A DNA stretch of 64,000 nucleotides from Burkholderiales bacterium PBB2 (GTDB lineage: Bacteria > Pseudomonadota > Gammaproteobacteria > Burkholderiales > Burkholderiaceae_C). The position numbers and the translations under genes are program-made. Positions within the stretch are counted from its first letter, which is position 1; every line of letters begins with the position of its first letter. Below are positions 51,410 to 60,492 of this stretch, piece by piece. The stretch lies in NCBI GenBank assembly GCA_002255955.1, contig NKIM01000005.1, positions 62,001 through 126,000 on the forward strand, read 5' to 3'. The notes beneath the pieces were generated by a model. The model worked only from the letters and a program-made list of their open reading frames with translations, was not told where the DNA came from and searched no databases.

Positions 51410-52707
51410 TCGCCGTCGACCCACTCGATGCGGGCGCCCAGGGAGCAGATGTTCTCGACGAACTGCGGGTGGGCGCGGCGGATCGGCGTGGCGTTGCGGA
51501 TCACCGATTTGCCTGGGATGCTGGCTGCCACCATCAGCAGGGCGATGGCCACGCGGATGATGTAGGGGCTCTCCACCTCGGCCGGATGCAGCGGCTTGCC
51601 GCCGAAGGTGACCATGCGGTGCGGGTCGGACAGGAAGGCGTGGCCGCCAAACTTGCTCAGCTCCGAGGTCCAGCCCATGGCGCCGTCGTAGATCTTGTTC
51701 CAGAACATCACGCTGCCTTCGGCCTTGATGCCCAGGGCCACGAAGATGGGCAGCAGGTCCACCGGCAGATAGGGCCAGGGCGCGGCCTCGACCTTTTGCA
51801 GGATGTTGCGGGTGAAGGGCTCCTTGACCTTGAGCGGGCCTTGCGTCTCGGCGCGCGACCAGCCGTTCTCGTGCACGATCTGCACGCCGAACTTGGCAAA
51901 GGTGCGGTCGATCAGGGGGAACTGCTCGGGTGTGGAGTTCTTCACCTCGACCCGGCCGCCGGTGATGGCGCCCAGGGCCAGGAAGGTGACGATCTCGTGG
52001 AAATCCTCGGCGAAGGTGAACTCGCCGCCGCCCAGGCGCTCGACGCCGTGGATGGTCAGGCGCGAGGTGCCCAGGCCCTCGATCTGCGCGCCCAGCATCT
52101 TCAGAAAGGCACAGAACTCCTGCACATGGGGCTCGGAGGCGGCGTTCATCAGCGTCGAGCGGCCCTGGGCCAGCGCGGCGCAGAGCACGAAGTTCTCGGT
52201 GGTGGTGACCGAGGCGTAGTCGGTCCAGTGGTCGTTGGCCTGCAGGCGGGCCGGCACCGCCAGGACCAGCCCATCGGGCTGCCGCTCGACGCTGGCGCCG
52301 AAACGCTGGAAGACTTCGACATGGGGGTCGATCTCGCGCACGCCCAGGGTACAGCCGGTCACATCGTCCTCGATGCGGGCCGAGCAGAAGCGCGCCAGCA
52401 GGCCCGGCACCAGCATGATGGAGCTGCGCATTTCCTCGGGCAGGCGGTCGCGGGCGGCGTCGAAGTGGGTGTCGCGGTGGTGCAGATTCAGCACCCGGCT
52501 CTTGGCATCCATCTCGACCGAGCTGCCCAGGCTGCGGAAGACATCGAGGATCTTCTTCACGTCCGTGATGTCGGGCACCCCGTGCAGGCGCACCGGCTCG
52601 CGCGTCAGCAGGGTCGCGCAGAGGATGGGCAGGACGGCGTTCTTGTTGGCCGAGGGAACGATGCGGCCGGCAAGAGGCGTGCCGCCGTGGACGATCAGAT
52701 TGGACAT
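51406..52707 (-). CDS. murA: UDP-N-acetylglucosamine 1-carboxyvinyltransferase, divergent MurA
   Basis: A 433-residue EPSP-synthase-fold enzyme. N-terminal PSANKNAVLPILCATLL holds the Lys-Asn pair used in catalysis, and TGCTLGVREIDPH matches the Cys loop (Cys115 in E. coli), so the first step of peptidoglycan precursor synthesis is plausible. The usual PDRIETGT block appears replaced by FTFAEDFHEIVTF, and the DLRAG block by SPYIIRVAI, so it is a divergent form or a second copy. Canonical betaproteobacterial murA usually sits near hisG and toluene-tolerance genes, which is not the case here. Start ATG 52707 (MSNLIVHGG) fits the family; the longest frame adds 21 residues. Confidence 0.8.
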   Translation of the reverse strand: MSNLIVHGGTPLAGRIVPSANKNAVLPILCATLLTREPVRLHGVPDITDVKKILDVFRSLGSSVEMDAKSRVLNLHHRDTHFDAARDRLPEEMRSSIMLVPGLLARFCSARIEDDVTGCTLGVREIDPHVEVFQRFGASVERQPDGLVLAVPARLQANDHWTDYASVTTTENFVLCAALAQGRSTLMNAASEPHVQEFCAFLKMLGAQIEGLGTSRLTIHGVERLGGGEFTFAEDFHEIVTFLALGAITGGRVEVKNSTPEQFPLIDRTFAKFGVQIVHENGWSRAETQGPLKVKEPFTRNILQKVEAAPWPYLPVDLLPIFVALGIKAEGSVMFWNKIYDGAMGWTSELSKFGGHAFLSDPHRMVTFGGKPLHPAEVESPYIIRVAIALLMVAASIPGKSVIRNATPIRRAHPQFVENICSLGARIEWVDGE

Positions 52708-52885
52708 GGGCTGGGAGCGGGCAGGGAACAGGCAGGCGCGAAAGAGGGGCCGGAAATCGACCGGCGCCAATTATCAGGCCAGGCCCGCTGCCGCCTGCCG
52801 CCGCTGGGTGTAAATCTGCGGGGTCTCGGCTGACAAGCCGGGGCGGCCCTCCGGCTCGCCCCGCGTCCTGCCGGGCGCAGGCCGC

Positions 52886-54421
52886 TCAGTCATCGAGCCG
52901 GAACACCGCCACCGCCTCCACCAGGCGCTGCGCCTGCAGGCGCAGGCTGTCGGCCGCGGCGGCACTTTCCTCGACCAGGGCCGAGTTTTGCTGCGTGGCA
53001 TGGTCCATGGTGGACACCGCCGCGCTGATCTGGCTGACGCCCGCGCTTTGCTGGCTGGCGGCCGTGCTGATCTCGCTGACGATGCCCGAAACCCGGTGGA
53101 TGGCGCCGACGATCTCGCCCATGGTCTGGCCGGCCTGGTCCACCAACTCGCTGCCCTGCTCGACGCGCGAGACGCTGTCCGAGATCAGGTTCTTGATCTC
53201 CTTGGCCGCTTCGGCCGAGCGCTGCGCCAGACTGCGCACCTCGCTGGCCACCACGGCGAAGCCGCGCCCCTGCTCGCCGGCCCGGGCCGCTTCCACCGCG
53301 GCATTGAGGGCCAGGATGTTGGTCTGGAACGCGATGCCGTCGATCACGCCGATGATCTCGGAGATGCGCTTGGAGCTGTCGTTGATCTCGCGCATGGTGG
53401 CCACCACCCGGCCCACCTCTTCACCGCCGCGACCGGCCACCTCGGAGGCGGTCTGGGCCAGCTGGTTGGCTTCGCGCGCATGGTCGGCGGTGTGGCGCAC
53501 GGTGCTGCCCAGCTGCTCCATCGAGGCCGCGGTTTCCTGCAGGGCCGAGGCCTGCTGCTCGGTGCGGTTGGACAGGTCGAGATTGCCCTGCGCGATCTCG
53601 GTGCTGGCCTCGGCCACACGCTCCGAGCCTTTGCGCACATCGGTCACCACCTGGCTCAGGCCTTCCTGCATATCGGCCAGGGCGCGCAGCAGCTGGGCGG
53701 TCTCGTTATGCCCCTCGGAGGCGATGTGCACGGTCAGGTCACCGGCCGCCACGGCGCGGGCCAGGCGCACCGCCTCGGCCATGGGCCGGGTCAGCAGACG
53801 GGTGATGTAGACCGCGGCGAAACTGCCCAAGCCCAGCGCGCAGACACCGAGCACGCCGGTCACGCTCATCGCATGCACACTGGCCGCTTCGGCATCGGCC
53901 TGGAAGGCCTGGGCATTGGCCGTGGCCGCGTCATCGACCTTCTGGCGCTGGGCGCGCAAGGCATCGAACATCTGCGTGCATTTGGTGCGCACCAAGCTGG
54001 CAGCGCCGAAGGAATTGCCCTGGGTCTTGAGCTCGATGATCTCGGCCCAGACTGGCTTCCAGGCCCGGTAGCCGGCCAGCAAGGCCTGGAACTCGCGGTC
54101 GTCGCCGAGGTAGCGTTCCTGCGCCAGGGCCAGGTCTTGCTCAACCTGCTTATCGTTGACGGCCAGCTGCGGCACCAGCAGCTTGATCTCGTCCATGTCC
54201 TCGGCCAGGGCAATGTCGCTGAGCAGGCGGCGCAAATTGATCATGCCCTGCTCGGCGCGCAGCACGGCGCCGCTGACGGCGAAGGGGTGTTGGTATTGCA
54301 GGCGGGTCAGCGCCGCCAGCTCGCGCTGCTGGTAGGCACTGAACAAGAGACTCAGCGCCAGCACGACCAGCACCAGGCCGAAGCCGATGCCCATTTGCTT
54401 GAAAATGGCGAGCTTGTTCAT
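52886..54421 (-). CDS. Methyl-accepting chemotaxis protein
   Basis: A 511-residue chemoreceptor. Two membrane helices (about residues 9-29 and 188-210) flank a 4-helix-bundle sensor domain of about 155 residues, then HAMP ([20 protein letters not shown]) and a signalling domain with the hairpin tip [37 protein letters not shown]. No CheR-docking pentapeptide is visible at the C-terminus (VFRLDD). Ligand unknown. AGGGAGA upstream of ATG 54421 supports this start over the frame extending a further 210 bases. Confidence 0.93.
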   Translation of the reverse strand: MNKLAIFKQMGIGFGLVLVVLALSLLFSAYQQRELAALTRLQYQHPFAVSGAVLRAEQGMINLRRLLSDIALAEDMDEIKLLVPQLAVNDKQVEQDLALAQERYLGDDREFQALLAGYRAWKPVWAEIIELKTQGNSFGAASLVRTKCTQMFDALRAQRQKVDDAATANAQAFQADAEAASVHAMSVTGVLGVCALGLGSFAAVYITRLLTRPMAEAVRLARAVAAGDLTVHIASEGHNETAQLLRALADMQEGLSQVVTDVRKGSERVAEASTEIAQGNLDLSNRTEQQASALQETAASMEQLGSTVRHTADHAREANQLAQTASEVAGRGGEEVGRVVATMREINDSSKRISEIIGVIDGIAFQTNILALNAAVEAARAGEQGRGFAVVASEVRSLAQRSAEAAKEIKNLISDSVSRVEQGSELVDQAGQTMGEIVGAIHRVSGIVSEISTAASQQSAGVSQISAAVSTMDHATQQNSALVEESAAAADSLRLQAQRLVEAVAVFRLDD

Positions 54422-54588
54422 CGTCTTGTCTCCCTGAGACACCGGCCCGGCTGCATCGAGCGACCAGACGGGGGTGGCGAGGGCCAGTATGGCGGAAAGC
54501 CCCGGCCAGGGATAGCGGCGAATTGGGCGGTGAATGCCCCCCGGCCGGATCACCATCACGGCCACAGGGTCAGCCCCTTGACCCGGGC

Positions 54589-55422
54589 TCAGGCCTTGGG
54601 ATCCAGCCGGCGCGCACGCGCCAGGCGCCAAGCTTCCTTGGGGTCATCGCCATAGACCTGCTCGGCCGTGGTGGCGGTTTCCTGCAGGCGCGTGTCGATG
54701 GCCATGCGCTTGTCGAAGACAAAGCACTCGCCCTGCCAATCGGCCGCGGCATCGGGCATCTGCTCGAAGTAGCTGACGATGCCGCCGTCCAGCTGGTAGA
54801 CCTCCAGGCCCTGGCTTTGCATCCAGGCGCTGGTCTTCTCGCAGCGGATGCCGCCGGTGCAGTACATGGCGATGCGCTTGCCCTCGGCCTTCCAGGCTTC
54901 GGCATGGGCGGCCACATAGGCCGGGAAATCGCGGAAATGCGCGACCTCGGGGTCGACCGCATTCTTGAAACGGCCCAACCGGTACTCAAAGCTGTTGCGG
55001 TTGTCCAGCACCAGCACATCGGGCTCGTTGAGCAACTCGCGCCAGCGCTGCGGGGAGACATGGGTGTCGGGCAGCTCCGGGTCGGGCAGGCCGCTGACGC
55101 CGGGCACGCCGAAGGCGACGATCTCGGGCTTGCAATGCACCTTGATCAAGGTGAAAGGCCGCGTGGTGCAGGCGCTGTGCTTGAACACCATGCCCGCGAA
55201 GGCACCGCCAAACACCGCATCCTGCTGCAGCGCGTGCTCAAACGCCGCCAGGGCGGCAGCCGGCGCAGCAATCGCGCCGCTGATGCCCTCGGCCGCGACC
55301 AGGATGTTGCCGCCGATGCCGGTCTCGGGCCCGCTCAGTTCGCGCAGCCGCGTGGCCACCGCTTCCGGCTCGGCCAGAGCCACGAAGCGATAGAAGGAGG
55401 AATGGACATGCGACTCGCTCAT
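54589..55422 (-). CDS. trhO: tRNA uridine(34) hydroxylase (YceA, rhodanese fold)
   Basis: A 277-residue TrhO/YceA protein that installs the 5-hydroxy group on U34 of tRNA with oxygen. A rhodanese domain carries the active-site Cys in [13 protein letters not shown] (about residue 180), and an N-terminal ferredoxin-like part includes [15 protein letters not shown]. Start MSESHVHSS at 55422 is used. It lies 12 bases after the stop of the desulfurase fusion on the same strand, so the two are probably co-transcribed. That pairs a tRNA-modification enzyme with a sulfur-handling enzyme. Confidence 0.9.
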   Translation of the reverse strand: MSESHVHSSFYRFVALAEPEAVATRLRELSGPETGIGGNILVAAEGISGAIAAPAAALAAFEHALQQDAVFGGAFAGMVFKHSACTTRPFTLIKVHCKPEIVAFGVPGVSGLPDPELPDTHVSPQRWRELLNEPDVLVLDNRNSFEYRLGRFKNAVDPEVAHFRDFPAYVAAHAEAWKAEGKRIAMYCTGGIRCEKTSAWMQSQGLEVYQLDGGIVSYFEQMPDAAADWQGECFVFDKRMAIDTRLQETATTAEQVYGDDPKEAWRLARARRLDPKA

Positions 55423-55434
55423 GGGCACCCGAGC

Positions 55435-57513
55435 TCAGACCAGCAGAGCCGGGTCGGCCGCCGCGGCGCGCACCGGCACATCGGGCAAGAGGGCCAGGCC
55501 GCCGCTGAGCGTCCAGGCCTGGCTGTGGCCGAGGCGGGCCAGGGCCTGCGCCGCCTGGCGGCTGCGGTTGCCACTGCGGCAGAAGAACAACAAGGGGCGC
55601 TGCTCGGCCAGCCAGCCGGGAATGGCATTGAGAAAGCGGGACAAGGGCATGGCCTGCAAAGCCACTCCGGCCAGCTCGGGCGTCTGGCTCAGGAACTGCT
55701 CGTAGGGCTCGCGCACATCGATCAGCAGCGCATCCGGATGGGCGTCGACAAACTGCTGCAGCTGCGTGCCCGAGAGCTGCAGCAGCGGGGCTGCCACGGC
55801 CTCGCCGCGCTCCAGGGCCAGGTTGCTGGCCAGCAGCTGGGCATCGTCGCTGGGCGGTGCGATCAGGGTCTGCGCACCGATCTGCTCGCCCAAGGCCTGG
55901 GCGTGCTGCGGCGCCACAAAGGCCAGGCAGCAGGCTTGGCCCTGGCCACCTTCGCTGAGCAGCAAGGCCTGACCCCCGCCCTCCAGCAGCTGGCGGCGCA
56001 AACGCTTGGCGCCCAGCTCCAGCTCCGTCTGCGTCAAGGGCCAGCCCAGCGCATCGACCTCCGCCGATGCGGCGAGCAGATCGGGCAGCTCGGCCGCCAG
56101 CAAGGCCCGCGCCTCACCGTGGGCAGCCGCGCCATGGCTGCTGAGCACAGCGACCACGGGGTAGTTTTGACAGCGCAGCACCTGGGCCAAACGGCTGACC
56201 TGCTCGGGCTGCGGGTCGATCAGCACGCAGCGCTGCGAGGCCGCATCGGCCAGCACATAGCAGCACGCACCTTCCAGCATGAAGCGGCTCAGACCCTCGC
56301 CCACGGTGGGTTGGTTGTCCGCGGGGCTCATGCAGTTGCGGCGCAGCGATTCACCGCAGGCCTCGATGCGGGCACAGGCCTCGGCGATGAAAGCCTCGTC
56401 CACGGCCGGGCCGATGGACAGGCGCACGGCGCCGGCGGCTTGCCAATCGGGCAGGCCCATGGCTTGCAGCACAAAGCTCGGTGCGGCCTTGGCCGCGCTG
56501 CAGGCCGAACCGCCGCTGACGCGCACATCGGCCGCGTCGAACAGGTCCTGCAGCAGGCGCGAGCTCAGGCCCGGCACCGAGAAATTGAGGGTGGTGGGCA
56601 GGCTCTGCGCCAGCGGCGCGTTGTAGACCAGGCCCGGGAAGGCCTGCTCCAGCGCGGCCGCCAGGCGGGCGCGGAAGCCGCTCATCTCGGCATGGCTGCG
56701 GAAGGTCTTGCCCTCTTTGTCTTCCAGCGCTTCCAGCACCGCACCCAGGGCGGCGATGCCGGACATGTTCTCGGTGCCCGAACGAAGCGCCCCCTCCTGG
56801 CCGCCGCCAGCCATCAGCGGCGTGAAGGGCGCACCGGCGCGCACATAGAGCAGGCCGATGCCCTTGGGCGCATACAGCTTGTGGCCGGAGAAGGGTGCGT
56901 AATCGATGCGGCTTTGGCTCAGGCGCAGGGACAGCTTGCCCAGGGCCTGCACGCCGTCCACCATCCAGAATGCGCTGCTGCCACTGGCATTGAGGGCGGC
57001 CTCGATGCCGGTCAGATCGCTGATGACGCCGGTTTCATTGTTGGCGGCCATGGTGCAAACCAGGCCGGCCTCGGGCGCCTCACGCTGCAAGAACTCCAGA
57101 TCATGGCGGCCCTGCGTGTCCACCGGGATGGCGCGGATCGCCAGGTTCAAGCCCAGCACGGCGTTCCAGTGCTTGAGTGCCTCGGGCACGGCCTTGTGTT
57201 CGGTGGCGCCGTAGAGCAGCTGGCTGCCGATGGCCTGGCCGGCTTCGCGGCGTGCGCGCAGGGCGTGCAGGGCGGACAGCACGGCCGTCTGGATGCCTTC
57301 GGTCGCGCCGCTGACAAAGAGCAGCTGGCCGGCGCCGGTGTCCAGCAGGCGCTGAGCGCGGGCACGCACGCCATCGATCAGGGCACGTGCCTTGAGGCCG
57401 GTGCTGTGCACGCTGCTGGGGTTGCCGTAGTCCTCCACCATGGCCTGGATGGCCGCCGCCTTGGCCTGCGGCAACACGGGCGTGGTGGCATTGGCGTCGA
57501 GATAGATTTCCAT
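55435..57513 (-). CDS. Fusion: cysteine desulfurase, degenerate MBL-fold domain, rhodanese
   Basis: A 692-residue three-part protein. Residues 1 to about 390 are a NifS/IscS-type class V aminotransferase: YLDANATTP, GATEHKAVPEAL (His106), PLP Lys212 in FSGHKLYAPKGIG and the nucleophile Cys338 in GGSACSAAKAAPS. Residues about 405-570 look like a metallo-beta-lactamase fold, but the HxHxDH motif reads SSHGAAAHGEA, with the second His and the Asp changed to Ala, so it is probably not a working metal site. Residues about 578-680 are a rhodanese with active Cys645 in FFCRSGNRSR. The order suggests that persulfide made on the desulfurase is passed to the rhodanese. It is followed by trhO. Confidence 0.88.
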   Translation of the reverse strand: MEIYLDANATTPVLPQAKAAAIQAMVEDYGNPSSVHSTGLKARALIDGVRARAQRLLDTGAGQLLFVSGATEGIQTAVLSALHALRARREAGQAIGSQLLYGATEHKAVPEALKHWNAVLGLNLAIRAIPVDTQGRHDLEFLQREAPEAGLVCTMAANNETGVISDLTGIEAALNASGSSAFWMVDGVQALGKLSLRLSQSRIDYAPFSGHKLYAPKGIGLLYVRAGAPFTPLMAGGGQEGALRSGTENMSGIAALGAVLEALEDKEGKTFRSHAEMSGFRARLAAALEQAFPGLVYNAPLAQSLPTTLNFSVPGLSSRLLQDLFDAADVRVSGGSACSAAKAAPSFVLQAMGLPDWQAAGAVRLSIGPAVDEAFIAEACARIEACGESLRRNCMSPADNQPTVGEGLSRFMLEGACCYVLADAASQRCVLIDPQPEQVSRLAQVLRCQNYPVVAVLSSHGAAAHGEARALLAAELPDLLAASAEVDALGWPLTQTELELGAKRLRRQLLEGGGQALLLSEGGQGQACCLAFVAPQHAQALGEQIGAQTLIAPPSDDAQLLASNLALERGEAVAAPLLQLSGTQLQQFVDAHPDALLIDVREPYEQFLSQTPELAGVALQAMPLSRFLNAIPGWLAEQRPLLFFCRSGNRSRQAAQALARLGHSQAWTLSGGLALLPDVPVRAAAADPALLV

Positions 57514-57798
57514 GGCGAAGAACTGGCTGGGCAGGCAAAACAGGCGCGTGGCGCGAAGCCGCCATGGTACCCGGCCGCCCGCGCCGCACCTATACTGCGG
57601 CCCCGGGTCGGCAGCACACCCAGGCCTTGCCGCGCGGCATCCCCGCGAGCTAAACCTGCCATTGGCACCAGAAGCACAGACCCAGGCCCGTGATCATCCT
57701 CACCCCTGCGTGCGCTCGTCTGGAAGTCGGCAAGCACCAGCACTGTTCAGCCTGAAGCCGAGCAGCTCATGCGCGCGCGCTGTGGAGACTTTCACGCC

Positions 57799-58446
57799 AT
57801 GACCCGTCTTGCCATTCCTTTCCATGCCGAGGACATCTCGGCCCTGGCCAAATCCCTGCGCCAACAGCTGGACAGCCATCTGTCCAGCACGCCACAGGCA
57901 CCCTCGCATCTGAGCCTGCTCAATATGCTGGCGCGCGCCGCCGGCCATCGCAATTTGCAGGCCTTGCGCGCGCAGGCCGCCCTCCAGCCCGTGCCGCTCG
58001 CCGCAGCAGTGCCTCCTTCCGAGCCGATCGCACCGGCCCGCGGCCCGCGCCATCCGGGCCTGAGCGAGCTGGCCGACCGCGCGCTGCGCCAGTTCGACGA
58101 GCAAGGGCGCCTGGCCCGCTGGCCCAGCCGGCACCAGGTCCAGCGCCTGGCCATCTGGGGTTTGTGGCTGCATTTCGACAGCCGACGCATCTACACCGAG
58201 GGCGAAGTCAACGCCTTGCTCCAAGCGCAGCACTGCTTCGGTGACCACTGCACCCTGCGCCGCGAACTGGTGGAGATGAAGCTGCTGAGCCGCGAAGACG
58301 GCGGCCGCCGCTACCAGCGCCAGAACCCGCAGCCCAGCGAAGAGCTGCTGCCCCTGCTTCAGGAACTGCGCCGCCGGCACCGGCTCCATGCGGGCCGGCG
58401 CCGCCCGCCCGCGGAGGCGGCGGACGCTCAGGCAATCGCCGGGTAG
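57799..58446 (+). CDS. DUF2087 domain protein
   Basis: A 215-residue protein with an Arg-rich end. The C-terminal half (FDSRRIYTEGEVNALLQAQHC..., TLRRELVEMKLLSREDGGRRYQR) matches the DUF2087 winged-helix-like domain; the N-terminal half (LAIPFHAEDISALAKSLRQQLD..., LLNMLARAAGHRNLQALRAQ) looks helical and resembles a glyoxalase-related or small DNA-binding segment. Function unknown; DUF2087 is often found in putative transcription regulators. The last 19 bases overlap the 3' end of map on the other strand. ATG 57799 is preferred. Confidence 0.78.
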   Translation: MTRLAIPFHAEDISALAKSLRQQLDSHLSSTPQAPSHLSLLNMLARAAGHRNLQALRAQAALQPVPLAAAVPPSEPIAPARGPRHPGLSELADRALRQFDEQGRLARWPSRHQVQRLAIWGLWLHFDSRRIYTEGEVNALLQAQHCFGDHCTLRRELVEMKLLSREDGGRRYQRQNPQPSEELLPLLQELRRRHRLHAGRRRPPAEAADAQAIAG

Positions 58447-59222
58447 TCGCCCGTGCCCTCAGGCCAGGCGGTCAGCAGATCGAAGCCGGTCTCGGTGACC
58501 AGCACCATATGCTCCCACTGCGCCGACAGCGAGCGATCCTGCGTGACCACGGTCCAGCCATCCGAGAGCTCTTTCACGCCGCGCTTGCCGGCGTTGATCA
58601 TGGGCTCGATGGTGAAGATCATGCCGGCCTGCAGCGTCAAGCCCTCGCCGGGCTTGCCGAAGTGGTTGACGTGAGGCTGGTCGTGATAGATGTCGCCGAT
58701 GCCATGGCCGCCGTACTCGCGCACCACGCTGTAACCGGCCTGGTGGGCCACGCTCTGGATGGCGTGGCCGACATCGCCGAGGGTGGCACCGGGCCGCACC
58801 TTGCGGATGCCGGCGCGCATGGCCTCGTAGGTCACCTGCACCAGGCGGCGCGCGGCCGGCTTGGGGTGGCCGACGAAATACATGCGGCTGGTGTCGCCGA
58901 ACCAGCCGTCCTTGATCAGGGCCACGTCGAGGTTGACGATGTCGCCCTCTTTGAGGATCTTGGTCGGCGAAGGGATGCCGTGGCAGACCACCTCGTTGAC
59001 CGAGCTGCACAGGGTCTTGGGGTAGCCGTGATAGCCGATATTGGCCGGGGTGACGCGCAACTCGTCGACGATGTACTCGCGGCAGATGCGGTCCAGCTCG
59101 TCGGTGCTGACGCCCGGCTGCACATGGGGCGTGATCATCTGCAACACCTGGGCGGCCAGGCGGCCGGACTCGCGCGCCTTGGCAATCTCTTCCGCCGTGC
59201 GGATCTTGACGCGGCCGTTCAT
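58428..59222 (-). CDS. map: Type I methionine aminopeptidase
   Basis: A 264-residue metallopeptidase of the pita-bread fold that removes initiator Met from nascent proteins. Metal ligands are visible in VNLDVALIKDGWFGDTSR (two Asp), GHGIG (His), FTIEPM (Glu) and QWEHM (Glu), and the substrate His in VCHGIPSP. The ATG overlaps the stop of the upstream ParD-like gene (59222-59219), so translation is coupled. The canonical betaproteobacterial map lies near rpsB; whether this is a second copy cannot be seen from this window. Long upstream frame extensions run through the ParD-like gene and are not real. Confidence 0.95.
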   Translation of the reverse strand: MNGRVKIRTAEEIAKARESGRLAAQVLQMITPHVQPGVSTDELDRICREYIVDELRVTPANIGYHGYPKTLCSSVNEVVCHGIPSPTKILKEGDIVNLDVALIKDGWFGDTSRMYFVGHPKPAARRLVQVTYEAMRAGIRKVRPGATLGDVGHAIQSVAHQAGYSVVREYGGHGIGDIYHDQPHVNHFGKPGEGLTLQAGMIFTIEPMINAGKRGVKELSDGWTVVTQDRSLSAQWEHMVLVTETGFDLLTAWPEGTGDYPAIA

Positions 59223-59506
59223 TGCATGCCCTTGCTGTGATGACCGGCCGATCGTGCCCCGCGAGGCGCGGCCGCCGGTGCTGCCTCCAACTGGCCGGCG
59301 GCGGCGCTGGCCAGGTCCAGGCCACCGGCCTGCTCGGCGCGGATCAGCAGACGGCAGATCTCGCGGTGGTCGAGGTCCGGGTAGAGCTCGGACAGCAGGC
59401 CGATGCGCATCCAATGCTCGGCCTGGGCGTTGATGGAGCGCGACAAAGCCTGGCTGGCAATGCGCAGGCTCTCATGCATCGGATCTGAAATTTTGACGAT
59501 TCCCAT
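59219..59506 (-). CDS. ParD-like antitoxin-type protein
   Basis: A 95-residue protein starting MGIVKISDPMHESLRIASQALSRSINAQAEHWM, a ribbon-helix-helix motif of the ParD_like family. No toxin gene lies next to it; its stop overlaps the map start by four bases instead. It is AT-richer upstream, with a perfect palindrome AAACGTATACGTTT (59523-59536) 17 bases before the start, a good candidate for autoregulation, since such proteins repress their own operon. The C-terminal Ala/Gly-rich tail is not typical. A regulator of map rather than a toxin partner is a fair inference. Confidence 0.75.
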   Translation of the reverse strand: MGIVKISDPMHESLRIASQALSRSINAQAEHWMRIGLLSELYPDLDHREICRLLIRAEQAGGLDLASAAAGQLEAAPAAAPRGARSAGHHSKGMQ

Positions 59507-59545
59507 GCCGACATTTTATGCGAAACGTATACGTTTTGTATAGAC
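59507..59545. promoter_or_regulatory. Promoter region of the ParD-like/map operon with palindrome
   Basis: AT-rich stretch with a 14-base perfect palindrome AAACGTATACGTTT (59523-59536), followed rightward by GTATAG, and a -10-like TAAAAT on the minus strand (59514-59519). It is probably an operator overlapping the leftward promoter; the rightward psd gene begins 80-100 bases away. Confidence 0.55.
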
Positions 59546-59625
59546 CGGCACACCCAGTTGCCACCCGCTTCGCAGCAGACCCGCTCGCTACAATCGGCCG
59601 CCTTTCTTTCTCACCGGAATCCTTG

Positions 59626-60492
59626 ATGGCCCTGTCCGAACGCCACGCCGTGCTGCTGCAACACCTGCTGCCCAAGCAGGCACTGACACGCTTTGCCGGC
59701 TGGGTCGCCGGCGCACGCATGGGCGGGCTGACCACGGCCATCATCCGGCGCTTCGTGGCGCGCTACCAAGTCAATATGGCCGAGGCGGCCAACCCCGACA
59801 TCGCTGCCTATCCGACATTCAACGAGTTCTTCACCCGAGCGCTCAAACCCGGCGCCCGCCCCCTGGCCGACGCGCCCCTGATCTGCCCGGTGGACGGCGC
59901 GATCAGCCAGTTCGGCCGCATCCAGGGTGAGCAGATCTTCCAGGCCAAGGGCCATGACTTCAGCTGCACCGCCCTGGTCGGCGGCGACGCCAGCCTGGCC
60001 GCCCAGTTCCGCGACGGCCACTTTGCCAACATCTACCTCAGCCCCAAGGACTACCACCGCATCCACATGCCCTGTGATGGCCGCCTGACGCGCATGATCC
60101 ATGTGCCCGGCGATCTGTTCTCGGTCAACCCGGTCACAGCCCGCGGCGTGCCGGGCCTGTTCGCCCGCAACGAGCGCGTGGTCTGCGTCTTTGAAGGCGA
60201 GCAAGGCCCTTGGGTGATGGTGCTGGTCGGCGCGACCATCGTCGGCAGCATGGCCACCAGCTGGCACGGCGTGGTCAACCCGCCGCGCCCGGGCGCCGTG
60301 CGCGAATGGAGTTATGCCCCCGGCCAGGTCAGCCTGAACAAGGGCGATGAGCTGGGCCGCTTCCTGCTCGGCTCCACCGTGGTGATGCTGTTCCCAGCCA
60401 GCCAGGGCCTGCAGTTCAACCCGGCCTGGCAAGGCGAAAGCCTGGGCCAGCGCGGCAGCGCGGTGCGGCTGGGTGAGGTGATGGCGCGCTGA
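59626..60492 (+). CDS. psd: Phosphatidylserine decarboxylase proenzyme
   Basis: A 288-residue inner-membrane enzyme that makes phosphatidylethanolamine from phosphatidylserine. The self-cleavage motif LGST in FLLGSTVVMLF (about residue 247) gives the pyruvoyl group; the upstream Asp/His residues are in PVDGAISQFG and LSPKDYHRIHMP. Length is typical. ATG 59626 (MALSERH) is chosen, since a frame from 59518 starts inside the operator region of the ParD-like gene. Confidence 0.95.
   Translation: MALSERHAVLLQHLLPKQALTRFAGWVAGARMGGLTTAIIRRFVARYQVNMAEAANPDIAAYPTFNEFFTRALKPGARPLADAPLICPVDGAISQFGRIQGEQIFQAKGHDFSCTALVGGDASLAAQFRDGHFANIYLSPKDYHRIHMPCDGRLTRMIHVPGDLFSVNPVTARGVPGLFARNERVVCVFEGEQGPWVMVLVGATIVGSMATSWHGVVNPPRPGAVREWSYAPGQVSLNKGDELGRFLLGSTVVMLFPASQGLQFNPAWQGESLGQRGSAVRLGEVMAR

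Noticed and set aside
54523-57693. Plus-strand open frame of 1056 codons
   Set aside because: Shadow of trhO and the desulfurase fusion; low-complexity Gln/Gly/His product and no ribosome binding site.
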